NCBI GenBank assembly: GCA_964019415.1
Contig: OZ025886.1
Location: forward strand, 6,361,752 to 6,425,751
Source of the DNA: Ianthella basta
Taxonomy: Eukaryota > Porifera > Demospongiae > Verongiida > Ianthellidae
Direction: 5' to 3'
DNA length: 64,000 nt
Shown here: positions 51,019 through 62,803 of the stretch, piece by piece
How positions within the stretch are numbered: the first letter of the stretch is position 1
Layout: every line of letters starts with the position of its first letter
Position numbers and translations under genes: made by a program
The notes under the pieces: model-generated
What the model was told of the DNA's origin: nothing
What the model saw: the letters and a program-made list of their open reading frames with translations, nothing else
The model's database searches: none

Positions 51019-51668
51019 TGCACACACACAGACGCACGCACGCACGTACGCACACACACCACCCACTACATCCTAATATTGGTGAATGTGTGTGAGAAGG
51101 CGTGCAACCACAAGCCGCTAGTCTGACCACTTCCTCATTCCAATCATTCTGTTTCATTCCTGTGGTTAAGTGCCCGCCAATGGTATGAGCACGGTGGGGG
51201 GTGACCACCTTTATGGCTGCACCTGGCTTTGTTTCCTGCGGGAGACCTGTCCCTATGTCTGACCAGAGCAAGTGGTCATGCAGGGGATCGTGGAAGTGCA
51301 TGACCTTATTATAGGGGACACTACTGCTAACCTTATAATATAATTATAGGGGACACTGCTGCTACCGCTCATGCAATGATTATACGTAGATTAGAGCCTC
51401 ATCAAGTGTACATTTTCTCATGTAGCTGTCAATGTCCCACTTCCATCAAGAATTTGGTGGTTTGGTGAAATTGGAGGAAAGTGGGCGGATCAAGTGGGAG
51501 GAGTATCTCCCAACTAGAGAGTGCCGCGGTGGTGCTCACTCTCACGTCCATCGTGTGTGTTGGTGTGAATGTGTGGTGTACTTGTTATCACAGAACTCTC
51601 TACTTCTCCTTTGTTCCTTGTTGCAGGTGTTTGCAGAGGTAAGGAAAGTGATTGAAAAGCTTGTTTAG
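46999..51668 (+). CDS. CMPK1: UMP-CMP kinase
   Basis: Six exons, 202 aa, phases consistent: 46999-47121, 47725-47868, 48394-48531, 48781-48845, 49151-49247, 51627-51668. It phosphorylates UMP, CMP and dCMP using ATP in pyrimidine nucleotide synthesis. Visible features: P-loop ([12 protein letters not shown]), the NMP-binding block ([25 protein letters not shown]), [30 protein letters not shown], and the lid with GRSDD. The first 20 residues ([17 protein letters not shown]) are basic and hydrophobic and may be a targeting extension; the Met at 47032/47035 is an alternative start. Intron 2 uses a GC donor (AAG|GCAAGT), the usual strong form of GC-AG introns. Intron 5 is 2.4 kb and full of repeats. 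AATAAA lies at 51699-51704. Confidence 0.95.
47445..47562. repeat. 40-bp tandem repeat, three units
   Basis: Units of AGGACTCCATGGATACCAGC followed by CCACTGGGCTGTGTAGTAAG in CMPK1 intron 1. Confidence 0.9.
47917..48175. repeat. Interrupted (TG)n microsatellite
   Basis: About 260 bp of TG with GTGCGTGCGTG and GTAGG interruptions in CMPK1 intron 2. Confidence 0.95.
48568..48740. repeat. Interrupted (CA)n microsatellite
   Basis: CA tract with CCACA and CAAACG interruptions filling CMPK1 intron 3. Confidence 0.95.
48878..49118. repeat. CACCCCATCTCACTCC repeat
   Basis: About 240 bp of 15-16-bp CT/CA-rich units (ACTTCACCCCATCTCACTCC variants) in CMPK1 intron 4, ending in a pyrimidine tract that serves as the acceptor's polypyrimidine run. 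Confidence 0.9.
49307..49975 (+). repeat. 75-bp tandem array of the dispersed repeat, about nine units
   Basis: The unit begins GTAGCTGGGACAGTAGGCAC and continues CATTAGAGAGGTGTCCTTAT, GAGGTAGTTTTGTACACATC, TCTRT. Variants (CTGGGACAGTAGG versus CTTGGACAGCAGG; ACTCTCC versus ACTGTCC) fall in runs. It lies in CMPK1 intron 5. Single copies of the same sequence occur elsewhere in the window (7.2, 28.6, 29.4, 33.1 and 50.6 kb). Confidence 0.95.
50194..50266. repeat. Short tandem repeat CACATGACCATGACATCATC
   Basis: Three units of about 29 bp (with CAATGTGT) in CMPK1 intron 5. Confidence 0.9.
50770..51060. repeat. Interrupted CA/CACAGACA repeat block
   Basis: CA tracts around two copies of a 60-bp segment (ACAGACAGACACACAGACAC, ATGTGTACACACA), in CMPK1 intron 5. 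Confidence 0.9.
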
Positions 51669-51909
51669 GGCTTATCTCATCACGCAATGAACAACAACAA
51701 TAAACAATTATGAATATAATTTAGACTTTGATGTAATTTGTACTTTCGTAAACCAGATTCATTTATTTGTACAAGATGGTTTAATTTACTGGTACAACAA
51801 AACAAGTGATTAAGATAATTATAATAAACAATACAGTTTAATTAATGTCACAATTAACACAAATCTCATAAATTCAAAAGCAGCAGTGAACATAAACATA
51901 CTGTGTGGC

Positions 51910-54335
51910 TCAGTCAATGTACACGTAAGGGAGAACTCCCACACTGTCTTTGTGGCTGGGCAGTGGCATTGTCCAGTCATGCCATTGGCCAGTGTGATCA
52001 AAGTAACCATGGATACCACTGTACTGCCCCTCCCCACCTGCCCAAGCGTACCTCCAGCACACAACGCTTCTCTCCTCCAGGTGCACACCATTGACAATAG
52101 GTCGGTTGACAGTGTCACTTGACTCTTCAATGGCGGAGGAGCAGGGAAGTTCAAGCTGTTTTGGGAGCACTGAAGGGGTGTGGTTTAATGTAGCTCCACT
52201 CGTTGCCATGGACTGGAACCCCCTGGAGCTATTTCCATTTGCTGATCCACACACAGCTCCTGTCACACACACCTTACCCAGTGGAATGCTGACCATTAGG
52301 TTGACTGTGGGGGGTGAGGGTGGTAGCGTGAGGGGTGAGGGTGCCAGTGGGTGGGGCTGGGGCGTCAGTGAGCGAAGCGGAAACACCACTCTGTGGGGAG
52401 GGAGCACCATTGTGTTAGGTGGGAATTCCACTGCCTGGGTTGCGGGTACTAGCGAGTCTTCAACAGCGACGTGGTTGCCCTTGTGCACTTGATTTGTGTG
52501 CTTTAGTCTGTCCACCAGAGAAGCAGGCAGCCGGTTGAGAGAGATGCAGATTGTGAGAGAATGGAGCACTGGTCTGGGAGGTGAAGAGGGAGGTGAAGGG
52601 GGTGTGCGACATTGCACTGTCTCCAAGGGTGCTTGTGGCAGTGATTCCTCAGTAGAAGGGACCACTGCAGGGAGCTGGGCAGGACTCACACTTGCCTCCG
52701 CCTCCAAGGTGGAGGGTCGGAGAAAAGACTGAAGCTGTGGGACCAGTGTGTGCGTTTGTGAGTTGGCCAGCGGAGCCGAGGAAGGGAGCGCTGAATGCAG
52801 GTTTGAGTCTCCTGAGTTCTGTACATGCTGAGAATTGAGCAATGGAGCAGGAGCTGGGGAGTGGAGCTTTACCACACCTGAACTAGATTCACCGCTGGGT
52901 CTGACAGTGGGGGGAGGAGGAAGAGGGGGATTGCCCTGGGGTGGTGTCGTGCATGCCTCCTTCCACGAACGGACAAGGTTCTTGAGTCGCTTTGCCAATA
53001 CCTTGTCTGTTGCCTTCTTCCTAATGTTGTTCACTAGAAGTCCGAGTCTTGTGCTCTGGAGAGAGGGAGGGCACAGCAAGCAACAGACAAACCTAGTCCC
53101 AGCGCCAGACCCTCTTGTGGAAGGTGCTAGTGACTTATGCGGCATTAGTTGAGCCATATAGTGATTATGCAACGCAGTCAGATGCTTGCACAATGTTCAC
53201 AGCATAACAGTAATCGATGAATGTGATTGGTCAAACCAAGGTCTTTGGCATTGGGCACAACTTTGGCTATGACAACTCATCAGAGGGCCGCAGGAAACAG
53301 GCACAACATGTAGAGGACAATTAGAAATTCTGTTACAGCACAAATTTTCAGATGTTGCAAAAATAACCGGAAACTGTGCAAAATGTCTCATCCAAGATTG
53401 TGTTTTCTATTGGGTTATTAGTTTATTAAAGACATAACATGTCCGTTGGAAGGAAATCTCCTAAATACGTGGAACTGGAGGAACAGAATAGTGACATGGG
53501 TACAGGATAGACAGGCTTGTTTGAATTGACCCACTAACGGTAGAAATATCATTTTTGGACAATAAAAGGAAGGTGAAGGCTCAAAATGTGTAGCGGCCAA
53601 GCCTCGACAGCCGTTACAGCTCATGCCTCTGCATTGGATCTTTCCGCAGGGATGGGCTTAGCATCTAACACTTCCTGTGCCTTCCTTGGTCAGTTACTCG
53701 GAGGTTGTACTGCGCTATATGAGTTGCCGTACCAACCGTGCCCCTGCACATGGGACTATACCACCAACACTACATTGCTATTCCACTAGAGGAGAGCGAA
53801 CTGCCATGTGGTGGGGAGGGTGTGGTGAGTAGGAGAGGAAATATAATATAAAAGGTCGTATGACTCACCAAGAGGTCCTCAGGAGTTATCTGTATCCTTT
53901 CAAGGTCTGTAACAGCTGATATCACCATTTTCAAGTCTTTAATCTGCATACACGGACCCACGTAAATGGTTATAACACTTCTATCAATATGACCAATATA
54001 CATGTACATGCACACAGACACGCACATACATACGAACACACACTGACAAGTATGGAGGAGTTCCCATTATATCTACGAGCCGTACAACTCTCCAAGTACA
54101 AAAAGCACCGCATATTCCAGTACATTCACAGAACTGGCGCGCTATTCGTTAGGTCAAGACCCCAGAGTAGACTTTTACATGGTTTGTGCATTCTTGTCAA
54201 ATAACTCGGCTAACGACTTGGCCCTCGTTATGAACTATATACAAAGTGTTTAACTCGTACATTACTGTCTCCGTCCACAGCTGCAGCAAGGTTAGCCTTC
54301 ACCTCCGCTGGCGTTGGCGAGTTGTTCGTCCCCAT
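51910..54335 (-). CDS. MED26: Mediator complex subunit 26
   Basis: Three exons: 54335-54261, 53943-53869, 53055-51910; 431 aa, phase 0 junctions. The N-terminal TFIIS/elongin-type helical domain is split over all three: PTPAEVKANLAAAVDGDSN, IKDLKMVISAVTDLERIQIT, and STRLGLLVNNIRKKATDKVL...KRLKNLVRSWKEA. This domain binds TFIID and the super elongation complex in vertebrates. A long Pro/Ser-rich disordered middle follows. The C-terminus (YSGIHGYFDHTGQWHDWTM then VGVLPYVYID) matches the human MED26 end that anchors it to core Mediator. The human protein is 600 aa; the middle is shorter here. A minus-strand AATAAA (TTTATT at 51772-51777) would place its poly(A) site inside the convergent CMPK1 3' flank. 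Confidence 0.94.
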
Positions 54336-54341
54336 GCCATC

Positions 54342-54758
54342 ATGAGCCAGCCATTGGGCACACGAGCAGTATCCGAGAGTTTACGGAAAACTTTGCAAGG
54401 GAAATCCCCAACATCTCTACGCACCCCGAGAACTCCGTCCATAGTTATACGGCAGGTGAGCTATTAATGATAGAGAGAAGTAGGGAACAATCTCGTGAGA
54501 GACTTGTCTGGAGAGCTCATACACTTGCATATGCCTTTATCACTGTGATTTACCTTTGGGAGAGGAGGGGAGGGGAATTGAGGAGATGGAAGTGATGACC
54601 CCGAGGGAATGGGGCTACTAGTGTGACTGTATGTGCACCAAGAGGCTATTATTTTAGTGCTCTACTGACATAGGTTGGTGAAAGTGTGCAGACCCACAGG
54701 CATTGATGCATATATGGTACACATTGGGACATAGGGACAATGTGTATGTATTGGTGGT

Positions 54759-54814
<56 letters not shown>

Positions 54815-54968
54815 TGCACGCACCTATGCTGAGCTAGTCTAGCTGCTGACCTGCTTCCCATTAGCACTCTGAGGGAGGGGGGGGAAGAGGGGATGACGAG
54901 AAGTAGAGTCTAATGACTAGACTAGTTTGGTTGTACAGGTTACTCGACTCCAATCTACACATCGCTGA
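54342..54968 (+). CDS. Possible 47-aa small protein in two exons, divergent from MED26
   Basis: ATG at 54342 opens 38 codons (MSQPLGTRAVSESLRKTLQG, then KSPTSLRTPRTPSIVIRQ) up to a good donor (CAG|GTGAGC at 54455/54456). An acceptor (TTGTACAG) at 54937-54938 adds nine codons and a stop (VTRLQSTHR). Basic, Ser/Thr/Pro-rich, with three S/T-P sites of proline-directed-kinase type. The start codon is 6 bp from that of MED26 on the other strand. I do not recognise it. It could be the N-terminus of a longer protein if another acceptor is used, or only a MED26 upstream antisense transcript. Confidence 0.35.
54760..54814. repeat. (TG)n microsatellite
   Basis: About 55 bp of TG inside the proposed intron of the small divergent gene. 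Confidence 0.95.
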
Positions 54969-55635
54969 ACCTACCATCTACCTTGGTCAAACATTGCTAA
55001 TTGGCTTCTTGGTGGCACATGACAGAAGATGATTCTAAAGTTTGATTGGGGTATTGACCCACAAATATAAGAAGTCTAAAGTGCATTCATTTCCAAATGA
55101 TGCAACCCAATTAGTTGTGTCCCCTTGAACTTCTGCCAATTTGCACCTTGAGAGAAGCCAACTTTGAGCCCAAGCCTTTAATACAGTGGGTCATGAACCT
55201 ACTGGAGCAGTATATAGGAAATAACCAAGTATTGTGTGCGGTGTCTAATGGCTGGAACGTCTTGTGACCTACGGTCTGCTAAATTAGCAATAATAAGGCG
55301 CTTCCCTGTCTGGGTGCTAAGTGAATTCATGACAGGAAATCCACTTCCTGTGCAGGTCACTTCCTAGTGTTTGTGCCATTCCTAAGAAATTAGAAATGAA
55401 TTTTATCTCAGCAGGTGAAATTCATTTACTGTCAGTCCATGCTCATCATAGGTACACAACAGCAATCTGGCATAGAAGAAATCTGCTTTAGAATTTACAA
55501 TAGATAGGACAACACAAAGTGACAAAGGCTTTAAAAATTCCAGGTCTGTTGGTATTATACAAAAATGAAACTCTGACAAAACCTGCACTGGACACAAGAG
55601 TGATGTGGCTGAATAAATATTCTATGTTCTGTGTT
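54969..55635. other. Gene-free stretch, including the bZIP 3' UTR
   Basis: No coding potential seen. The half next to 55635 should be the 3' UTR of the bZIP gene. Confidence 0.5.
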
Positions 55636-56622
55636 TTATGCTTGCACTGATGCTTCTGCTGGGCTGGATTCACTGCTGCATGCTGGGCTTGAGCGTGCAT
55701 CCACTGTCAGGTCCACATCTGCCGGAATATCTATTGCACAACCATTACGCAAGTGCTCGAGGATAGTATGCTTTAGGTGGTTGACTGCCTCCACCAGGTG
55801 GCTGCGCTCATCCTGCAGCCTGTCTTGCTGCTGACTTAATTCCCTGACACTCTCTTCCAACTCAGACTCTCGCTGAAGTCGGCTGTTTCGACACTTCTTG
55901 GCTGCGATCCTGTTTCTGGCCTTCTTCCTCTCGCCCTTGAGTTTCTCCTGGTCCATCATGTCGGGCACTTCGGCAATTGCTTCGTGCATGACGCTGGAGC
56001 CGTACACGTCGATCTCGCTACTGGCCGGAGATCCGATAGCCAGATGCGCCGTGTTGGGAACGGTCCTCAAGTCCTCGCGACTCGAGTAGGGCGAGCTGGC
56101 TGTCGACTCGGCTTCCATCATCTGAACGTAAGCTAGCTGGCTCTTTACGTTGAGGTCCGGGTTGGTGAGGTTGGCGTATGTCTGTGCTACCATGCCCAAG
56201 CTGGGGGTAGTGTGGGGGTAGGTAGTTGTGGCGCTTTGCGACACACCGAATCCAGGGTACATGTGTTCGCTCACTCCGCCGCTCGCCTTCTGCTGTTGCT
56301 GCATCGTCTTAGCAGCCAGCTCGAAGAAACCTTGGGCGTACTGCTCCTGCTCCTGTGTGGGGGTCTGGTTGGGGTAGAACCTAAAGGGCGCTGGAGTCAC
56401 GGGGTGCATCATCGGAGGCGGGAAGGCGAAGGGGGTGAAAGTCGGCGGAACGTGCGCCATAAGACTGCAGTGTTGCGTCTCCTGCTCCGCTGGGTTGCTG
56501 CCCTGCTCGTTCTTAACCTGGAACCAACCGTCTGGGTAGCTGAAGTAAGGCCGGGACTTGAGCACCTCCATAGATTGAGAAATCGAAGGGTCTTCGTAGA
56601 TACCCACGCTGTCCATCAACAT
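55636..56622 (-). CDS. Jun-like bZIP transcription factor, intronless
   Basis: 328 aa, one exon. The C-terminal bZIP (about residues 228-300) has the basic region ERKKARNRIAAKKCRNSRLQ, with the invariant Asn and Arg of the N-x7-R signature and the redox-sensitive Cys of AP-1 factors, followed by leucine heptads (LEESVRELSQQQDRLQDERS, HLVEAVNHLKHTILEHL) and the Jun-type end LRNGC. It should bind TRE/CRE-type sites as a homodimer or heterodimer. The N-terminal half is Pro/Gln/Tyr-rich, as in activation domains, but I see no clear JNK docking motif. JUN genes are also intronless in vertebrates, which fits. Fos, ATF and sponge-specific bZIPs are alternatives; the Cys and C-terminal motif favour Jun. 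Confidence 0.85.
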   Translation of the reverse strand: MLMDSVGIYEDPSISQSMEVLKSRPYFSYPDGWFQVKNEQGSNPAEQETQHCSLMAHVPPTFTPFAFPPPMMHPVTPAPFRFYPNQTPTQEQEQYAQGFFELAAKTMQQQQKASGGVSEHMYPGFGVSQSATTTYPHTTPSLGMVAQTYANLTNPDLNVKSQLAYVQMMEAESTASSPYSSREDLRTVPNTAHLAIGSPASSEIDVYGSSVMHEAIAEVPDMMDQEKLKGERKKARNRIAAKKCRNSRLQRESELEESVRELSQQQDRLQDERSHLVEAVNHLKHTILEHLRNGCAIDIPADVDLTVDARSSPACSSESSPAEASVQA

Positions 56623-58075
<1,453 letters not shown>

Positions 58076-59506
58076 ATGGCCCAATCCCTCCCCCACAAGG
58101 AGGCCATTTTGGCTGTAGCTCTGATTGGCTTCCACCACTCCAAGGGCTCCCTCCTGGAGTTCACCCATCCTGAGACAGGTGATCTCACCCCCTTCAAGCA
58201 CCTCATACACCAAGCACTGCCAGATGGGGCACACAATGTTGGAGCCGGGTCCGTCTGCTTTGTAGTGCAGCCCATACCCTCTGGGGAAGACGATTCACCT
58301 CCCTCTAACTGTCTTGTTGTGAGCTGTTTTAGGCAGATTTCCACAGAAGAATTGGACACTGCAGGCAAAGAGGAGTTCACTCGTACAACAGTTCAAAAGG
58401 CCGTGTGTGTGGTGAGTAAGATGCCTACGTATGGTCTTATTGAGGCACGTCTGCGAATGGTCACAGAGGCATACTTTGAAGGAAAGAACTTCTCGGACAA
58501 GTCCCTATTGATTGACCTGTATGACTACCTCGTGAAGGCTGCATCTCGCGATGCCCCTGTGGGTGAGATTGTACATCTAGGGTTGGACCTTAAGTCCCTC
58601 CTCACTCCTCACCAACATAGGCCGCTTCAGATTGTGAAGGCACTGCTTCTGGGTTCCTCAGTAATGGTGTACAGTCCCTCAGCTGAGATCGCTAGTCGAA
58701 GTGTGCTTAGTTTGGCTAGTCTAATTCCCAGTTGCGTTGAAGGGATGTTGAACAGAGATCATAGTTCAACTTTTATGAATTCAGCAGAATCTGGGTGGAT
58801 TCAGCCTTACATCTGTCTTCAGCAAATGAAGGATGTTGCTGAGAAATTCTCTGGGAGAAAACTGCATCTCTTTGGGGCAGCTAACCCACTTTTTGAGAGA
58901 AGGCACCCTGACCTATGTGATGTGTTCTTTAATGTTAAGAGTGGCCAGCTAATTGTGAATGCAGGCTCTCTGAAATCATCTCTCAAGCCAACACTAGCAG
59001 ACCTAAGGTTCTGCACCCTGCTGCAACCTGACACCTCTGTGGAAGGTAACACCTCAGCCCCCCAGGGCACTGGTTGGACAGGCAGTGATGATTACATCAG
59101 GACCCAGTTTAGGATCTACCTCAGTGCTTTGGTGTCTGCCGATCAAAGCAATGCTGAGGAACATTTAAGAGACTTTGGTTCCGAGTTTATAGCAATGTGG
59201 CGTGAGACCGCAATGTATAGCCAGTTGCTGCCAACTCCAGAGCTGGCAGTGGGCACGTGCTTGAGTGGTGCGGAGCGCTTGGTCACCCACCCATGTCATG
59301 GTGCTGTGAGTCTAAGTGATGTGAGGAGGAAACTGGTGGCACAGATGAGTGATTATGTCACCACAGAGCAATTGGAGGGGGTGAAGCAAGCAGTGGAAGG
59401 GACAAAAGATCGCTTATTAAAGTCATGGAACTTTGCGTCCACAGCAGTTTGGAGCTGGTGGGGTGACCAGGGGCAGGAAGAGGAAAGCAGCATTCAGAAG
59501 ATGTAA
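58076..59506 (+). CDS. AVL9: AVL9 homologue (DENN-like membrane-traffic protein)
   Basis: 476 aa, single coding exon from ATG 58076 (MAQSLPHKEAILAVALIGFH). Matches to human AVL9: ALIGFHHSKGSLLEF, ALPDGAHN, TTVQKAVCVVSKMPTYGLIE followed by ARLRMVTEAYFE, WIQPYICLQQM, LFGAANPLF, PTLADLRFC, and the signature GTGWTGSDDYIRTQFRIYLS. AVL9 proteins belong to the longin/uDENN superfamily; in yeast and mammals they act in late exocytic traffic and cell migration. The human protein is 648 aa and has a long disordered insert in the middle that is missing here. The upstream in-frame extension lies before a likely splice acceptor and reads like intron, so it is excluded. AATAAA at 59735-59740 may be the poly(A) signal. 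Confidence 0.93.
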   Translation: MAQSLPHKEAILAVALIGFHHSKGSLLEFTHPETGDLTPFKHLIHQALPDGAHNVGAGSVCFVVQPIPSGEDDSPPSNCLVVSCFRQISTEELDTAGKEEFTRTTVQKAVCVVSKMPTYGLIEARLRMVTEAYFEGKNFSDKSLLIDLYDYLVKAASRDAPVGEIVHLGLDLKSLLTPHQHRPLQIVKALLLGSSVMVYSPSAEIASRSVLSLASLIPSCVEGMLNRDHSSTFMNSAESGWIQPYICLQQMKDVAEKFSGRKLHLFGAANPLFERRHPDLCDVFFNVKSGQLIVNAGSLKSSLKPTLADLRFCTLLQPDTSVEGNTSAPQGTGWTGSDDYIRTQFRIYLSALVSADQSNAEEHLRDFGSEFIAMWRETAMYSQLLPTPELAVGTCLSGAERLVTHPCHGAVSLSDVRRKLVAQMSDYVTTEQLEGVKQAVEGTKDRLLKSWNFASTAVWSWWGDQGQEEESSIQKM

Positions 59507-60691
59507 CTTATTTGTCAATGGGTTGAAAGTATGTGGACTAAGGACTTCAAAGCTCTCATTTGTATTCAATTATTCAACAAAGTAGGTGATTCAATTACAA
59601 TGGTTCAGAGTGAAAAGCTGGCAGGTTTACTGTCTGCCCAGGCTATTGAGCCACAGTTAGCCCCACACCCTACCATCCACACAATAGTCTTTGAGTGGGG
59701 GGTGAGGGTGTTTACAATCCCTGGGCCCAGAAGCAATAAACAGGGCCAACCACCAATCAATACAACTCTTTGGGGAAACCCTCCCCAAGTGTGCAGTGTT
59801 GAGATAAGCCACCCAGGGGGGGGCGGGAGAGCACAACACACAGCTGACAGCTGGCTGAGCTGGTAGTGTTTGCTTAGTTAGACAGATTGGCTGTAGCTAG
59901 AACAACACTACAACAACAACCTACCCACATGTTCCCAAGAAGAACATCTCCCTGGGAAAGCAATGGGTTAGGGTTTCAAATTGGATGTCCCAAGCTGAGG
60001 CATTGGCCAATAAGGTGTTGAGGTCATATGATATCACCATATTTCAAGGGCTGCATATTTGCTTGTAGCCCATTGCCATAGCAATGGTCCATTTAGCTAT
60101 TGAGATATCCAAAAGGGCAACACTACTGGGTGCTTTGCTAGTATTTCTATCCATGCTGTGTACTGGTTACAGCCAATAGTGGAAAGAGGATTTTTCCTGT
60201 TACCATGGTGAGGTCCACTTTTTGGACTTCCATAAAATTACTCGACAACAGTCTATATTTGTTCAGAGCCCTCAGAAGTGGGTCATGACTGAGGTGTTGG
60301 TCTTGCCATTTATTGCTGATTAAAGCAGCATGCTGCCAGTGACAAGGTTACCTCTCTAACAAGTCTGTGCCCACGTGGTCAGGCTGTGTGAGGTTGGGGT
60401 GAGGTGGGCTGTGTGAGGCAGGTTCCGCATTAGCTGCATGCACGTCTATTGCCAACGGGCATGCCTTTCAATGCACCACTGAATTTCAAAGCAAGAATTA
60501 AGCAAAGCATGAATGAAGGTATTCACACAGTGGGCAGCGCACTGAACAAGGAGGGAGCTCACTTTGTAAGTCACACTTAAGTAAATAGGAAGTGTGCCCT
60601 TGTGACATGCAATTACATAACGTGGTGTGAGTGGGCAGACAGATGGAACTGGTTTACAATACTCTGGAAGTGCAAAATGTAAATTCTTAGT
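59507..60691. other. Convergent intergenic region (AVL9 / IFT25)
   Basis: 3' UTRs and spacer. I see no gene and no notable repeat. Confidence 0.5.
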
Positions 60692-62030
60692 TCACCGAGC
60701 ATTACTTCCATCAACCATGACCCTGTGCACAGAGACAAAGTGGTCGTAACCCTGTTCAATGATGAACCGCAGATGCTTCGCATGAATGGGGGAGGCAAGC
60801 TACAAAGGAAGAGGGTGAGGAGCAAGCACAACTTGGGCTTGAGGTAGAATGCACACACGTACTGTATTGTACATTGTCACCACACACACACACACACACA
60901 CACGTGCACACACACACACACACACACACACCAGGTGTTGCTGTACACCAAATTAAGCCCACCTTGAATTCTTCGCTTTGTAACTGGCCATCCATAAAGT
61001 CAAACTCTATGGCAGGTAGTGGTAGGAGAGGAGAGGGATGAGGAAGGAAGCAGACACAGAGGTGAGGCTAGTGAACTGAGGTCATGTCACATTCCAGAGT
61101 GAAGCCAAACAAGTAATCAATTTTCACCTCATCAGTCTGGTGTGAACCCTGCAGTAATTCAGCTGTTCCCACAGCCAACACAGGCTGTGGAATCAATTTA
61201 GACACTTTGAAGTGCTGTCAGAGCAGGAGCTAGCTGGCACAACACTACCTATACAGTATGCTACAGAGTTATCACCTTTGTGCAGCATCTCTATCAACCA
61301 CATGATTAATATTTTTAGTTACTGTACAGAGTACTACCTTTTTCAACAACTGTCTCAAACTCGGTGAGCTCCACTTTCATGCTCTGTTCAATTACCATCT
61401 TCCGTACTGCATGTTGTGAGGAGTAAGGACATTGCCAATGACTGCGGAGCAATAGGCCAGGTGGGATGATGTAAGGGGATGTGAGGGAGAGTGCAATGGC
61501 ACATGACATGACACAGTTACCTCAGCCAGCCCATCTTTAGACTTCCATACCTGTGACCCACATGATGTCACTAACTGTTTGACCACACTTGTGCAACAAA
61601 GTGCCAACAATAGTGCACACACGCTTTAAGTGACAAACACTCAAACATCCACATCATCCCACATCCATGTGCATATACATATTAACACCTAATGCCACAC
61701 ACACACAGAGACAGAGTGACACACCATTGGCAGACTGAACGCGAATGGCCGAAATGGACATGAGAGATGAAAAAGTAATGACAAACTCTTGTGGATACAG
61801 TCCAGTGCTCATCCAAAATGTCTCTGATTTCCTGGAGATATAAACACACAGGATAACACAGTATGAGCATACACTGGCACAACAGAGTCAGAAACGAATC
61901 AAGGAAATCAAACAAAGAATAATTTTCCCGTCAATTACCCATCAATAATGTTTTCTGGCGGGTGCCGCTCGTCTTGCGCCGTGGCCAACGCCACTAGAGC
62001 TCCTGCAGAAGCGCTTGCAACGTCGTACAT
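60692..62030 (-). CDS. IFT25: Intraflagellar transport protein 25 (HSPB11)
   Basis: Five exons: 62030-61939, 61831-61725, 61406-61338, 61006-60963, 60799-60692; 139 aa, phases consistent. Matches to human IFT25/HSPB11: DERHPPENIIDGKSETFWMS, TGLYPQEFVITF, VRKMVIEQS, DGQLQSEEF, HLRFIIEQGYDHFVSVHRVM. The family is a small jelly-roll (discoidin-like) protein that pairs with IFT27 in the IFT-B complex and moves Hedgehog-pathway and BBSome cargo in cilia. The length is close to the human 144 aa. A candidate exon near 61555-61526 (VWKSKDGLAE) would break phase and was left out. Its start is divergent from USP24. Confidence 0.94.
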
Positions 62031-62598
62031 TTTACCGGCCTGTCGCCTTGGTGATACGGGGAGTCCCCTAATAGTATGACGTGGCCCAGCTCGCTTCCAG
62101 AAAATGGCCGACAGCCAGTGACCGAGTAATTCGAGGTAAGTGCGACACCCGGCTGTCCATTTGCCTTGTAAGAAGCATATGAGTTAGAGTGCATGACTGG
62201 AAATAAGTACGCCTTGATCTAACATATTATATTGAGGAGTGATGATGCTCTCCCACTTCGTGAACGCTTGAGTTGAAGCACAGGAAGTGTCTCAGGGCCA
62301 CGAGTTAACTAGACTACACAACCATAGTTTAGATATCTTCTGTGGCGTCTCTTTGTCGTGACACTGGTGGCATTCACTCTCATGGCGCGATCAGACTCTA
62401 GTGTGTTTTGTACTTAACTCCCTGTCATGCCTGGTGTATGGCGCAGCAGCTCATAGGGGTACATACTTAACAGTGTCAACCAACCCAGTCTGCCACAATC
62501 CCGTGGGACTATTTACATAGTGGTACATTTAAATAATGTTCTGGCTACATGTAGAACACTCCAGCACCCACCCAGTCGGATGGTACACAGCACACATG

Positions 62599-62629
<31 letters not shown>

Positions 62630-62803
62630 TTGCCCTTAATCACCACATCAAGGACTACTGAACTTGATATTGTTATGTGAAAGGTGTAAAGAGCAATGTA
62701 TCATATTATGCAAGTGAGGTGGGAGAGTAGCCTAAAGGCTGTCTTCTGTGATGGTCATTACATTGACTGTGAATGGAATGGACTCCGCACACCTTCCCTC
62801 AGG
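62031..62803. promoter_or_regulatory. Divergent promoter of IFT25/USP24 and spliced USP24 5' UTR
   Basis: A short upstream ORF (MADSQ, stop) starts at 62104 and is followed by a strong donor, GAG|GTAAGT, near 62133. This would splice to the CAG acceptor at 62800-62802 just before the USP24 start. A CA microsatellite is at about 62605-62630. Inference from splice signals. Confidence 0.4.

Noticed and set aside
61526..61555. Candidate IFT25 exon (VWKSKDGLAE)
   Set aside because: Has splice-like edges but would break the reading phase, and human IFT25 has no matching insert.
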